A DNA stretch of 6,778 nucleotides from an uncultured Moraxellaceae bacterium (GTDB lineage: Bacteria; Pseudomonadota; Gammaproteobacteria; Pseudomonadales; Moraxellaceae), in assembly GCA_937952925.1 (NCBI GenBank), contig CALFYA010000001.1, forward strand, positions 1-6,778, written 5' to 3'. The position numbers and the translations under genes are program-made. The notes beneath the pieces are model-generated. The model made no database searches, had not been told where the DNA came from, and saw only the letters and a program-made list of their open reading frames with translations. This document shows positions 6,346 to 6,778 of the stretch, in pieces. Numbering within the stretch: position 1 is the first letter of the stretch; every line of letters starts with the position of its first letter.

Positions 6346-6778
6346 ATGGCAGTCATTTATGGTACAAATGAGCACGACTCTCTACATTCTAATTCTGCTG
6401 AGGCGGATGAAGTTTTTATGAACAAAGGAGATGATCGTTTTCAAGAGGAAAATAATACAACGGAAGTGCAAAAATACCATTTTTCGTGGGGTGATGGACA
6501 AGATGAAATTGTTGGTCAACGTGATAAAGAATTGATTTTTGATTTCTCGAGCCAAGATTTATTAAATGTTTCTGTTGGCTTAAATGGCTTTGGCACGATC
6601 ATTTATTATGGTGCAGGAGACCGGATTGTTTTACGTGAGCTTGCGGATGCACAAGTCAATTTAGTTTTTCATGACAAAACGATCAGTCTTGCCGATGCCT
6701 TGACGGAGTTTTCGGGTGTTGTCGGTGATGTCAATGCCGAGCGAGTGATTTTAGGCAATCCATATGGCGATATGCAGG
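6346..6778 (+). CDS. RTX-type exoprotein, N-terminal part (3' partial)
   Basis: The frame is open to the right edge; 144 codons are visible. The ATG has GAGGA at 6334-6338, 7 nt upstream, and no nearby ATG is in the same frame. The start MAVIYGTNEHDSL resembles the MPTILGTAGSDTI of the - strand RTX protein. Residues 44-54 (YHFSWGDGQDE) match its FHFSRGDGNDS, followed by LIFDFSSQDLLNVSV (63-77) against its LLFDASIRPENLILS, GAGDRIVLREL (89-99) against GGGSLTLRNL, and LVFHDKTISLADAL (106-119) against VKFADGFSISSQEI. This is the beta-rich domain that accompanies RTX repeats. No full nonapeptide block is reached before the edge, though GNPYGDMQ (137-144) may open one. There is no signal peptide, which fits type I secretion. 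The first 360 in-frame bases after codon 5 are about 39% G+C by hand count, lower than its neighbours. The total length and any catalytic domain are unknown. Confidence 0.8.
   Translation, partial: MAVIYGTNEHDSLHSNSAEADEVFMNKGDDRFQEENNTTEVQKYHFSWGDGQDEIVGQRDKELIFDFSSQDLLNVSVGLNGFGTIIYYGAGDRIVLRELADAQVNLVFHDKTISLADALTEFSGVVGDVNAERVILGNPYGDMQ

Overview
The window looks like a chromosomal segment of a Gram-negative proteobacterium, most likely a betaproteobacterium (perhaps Neisseriales-like). This rests on the betaproteobacterial style of the LeuA protein, a 337-residue DusB, and RTX proteins of the type exported by type I secretion. No rRNA or other taxonomic marker is present, so the placement is an inference. 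Most of the window has mid-range base composition, but the last gene is clearly AT-richer.

Left part (1-3550, + strand). The 3' portion of an M48-family zinc metalloprotease gene enters from the left edge; its HExxH active site lies outside the window. After a 131-bp gap comes leuA (2-isopropylmalate synthase, the committed step of leucine synthesis), with a strong ribosome binding site. Six bases behind leuA is a 232-codon gene. I read it, with moderate confidence, as a diverged psi subunit (HolD-like) of the DNA polymerase III clamp loader, carrying a Pro/Gln-rich insert. leuA and this gene almost certainly form one transcript.

Middle (3531-5112). A - strand gene encodes a 449-residue RTX calcium-binding protein with two main nonapeptide blocks, a non-RTX beta-rich domain on each side, and a C-terminus typical of type I secretion substrates. 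Its 3' end overlaps the end of the HolD-like gene tail-to-tail by 20 bp. Upstream lies a 232-bp intergenic region with two 17-bp direct repeats and inverted repeats, next to a plausible dusB promoter.

Right part (5113-6778, + strand). dusB (tRNA dihydrouridine synthase) is complete. The fis gene that usually follows dusB in beta- and gammaproteobacteria is absent. Instead a 219-bp AT-rich region carries a perfect TATAAT box inside a 15-bp palindrome, and then a second RTX-type gene begins and runs off the right edge. Its N-terminus resembles that of the first RTX protein segment by segment, so the two appear to be related exoproteins reading away from dusB on either side. No type I secretion genes (ABC transporter, membrane fusion protein, TolC-like) are in the window.

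The conserved genes (protease, leuA, holD-like, dusB) look like housekeeping backbone. The two RTX genes and their promoter regions look like the accessory part.
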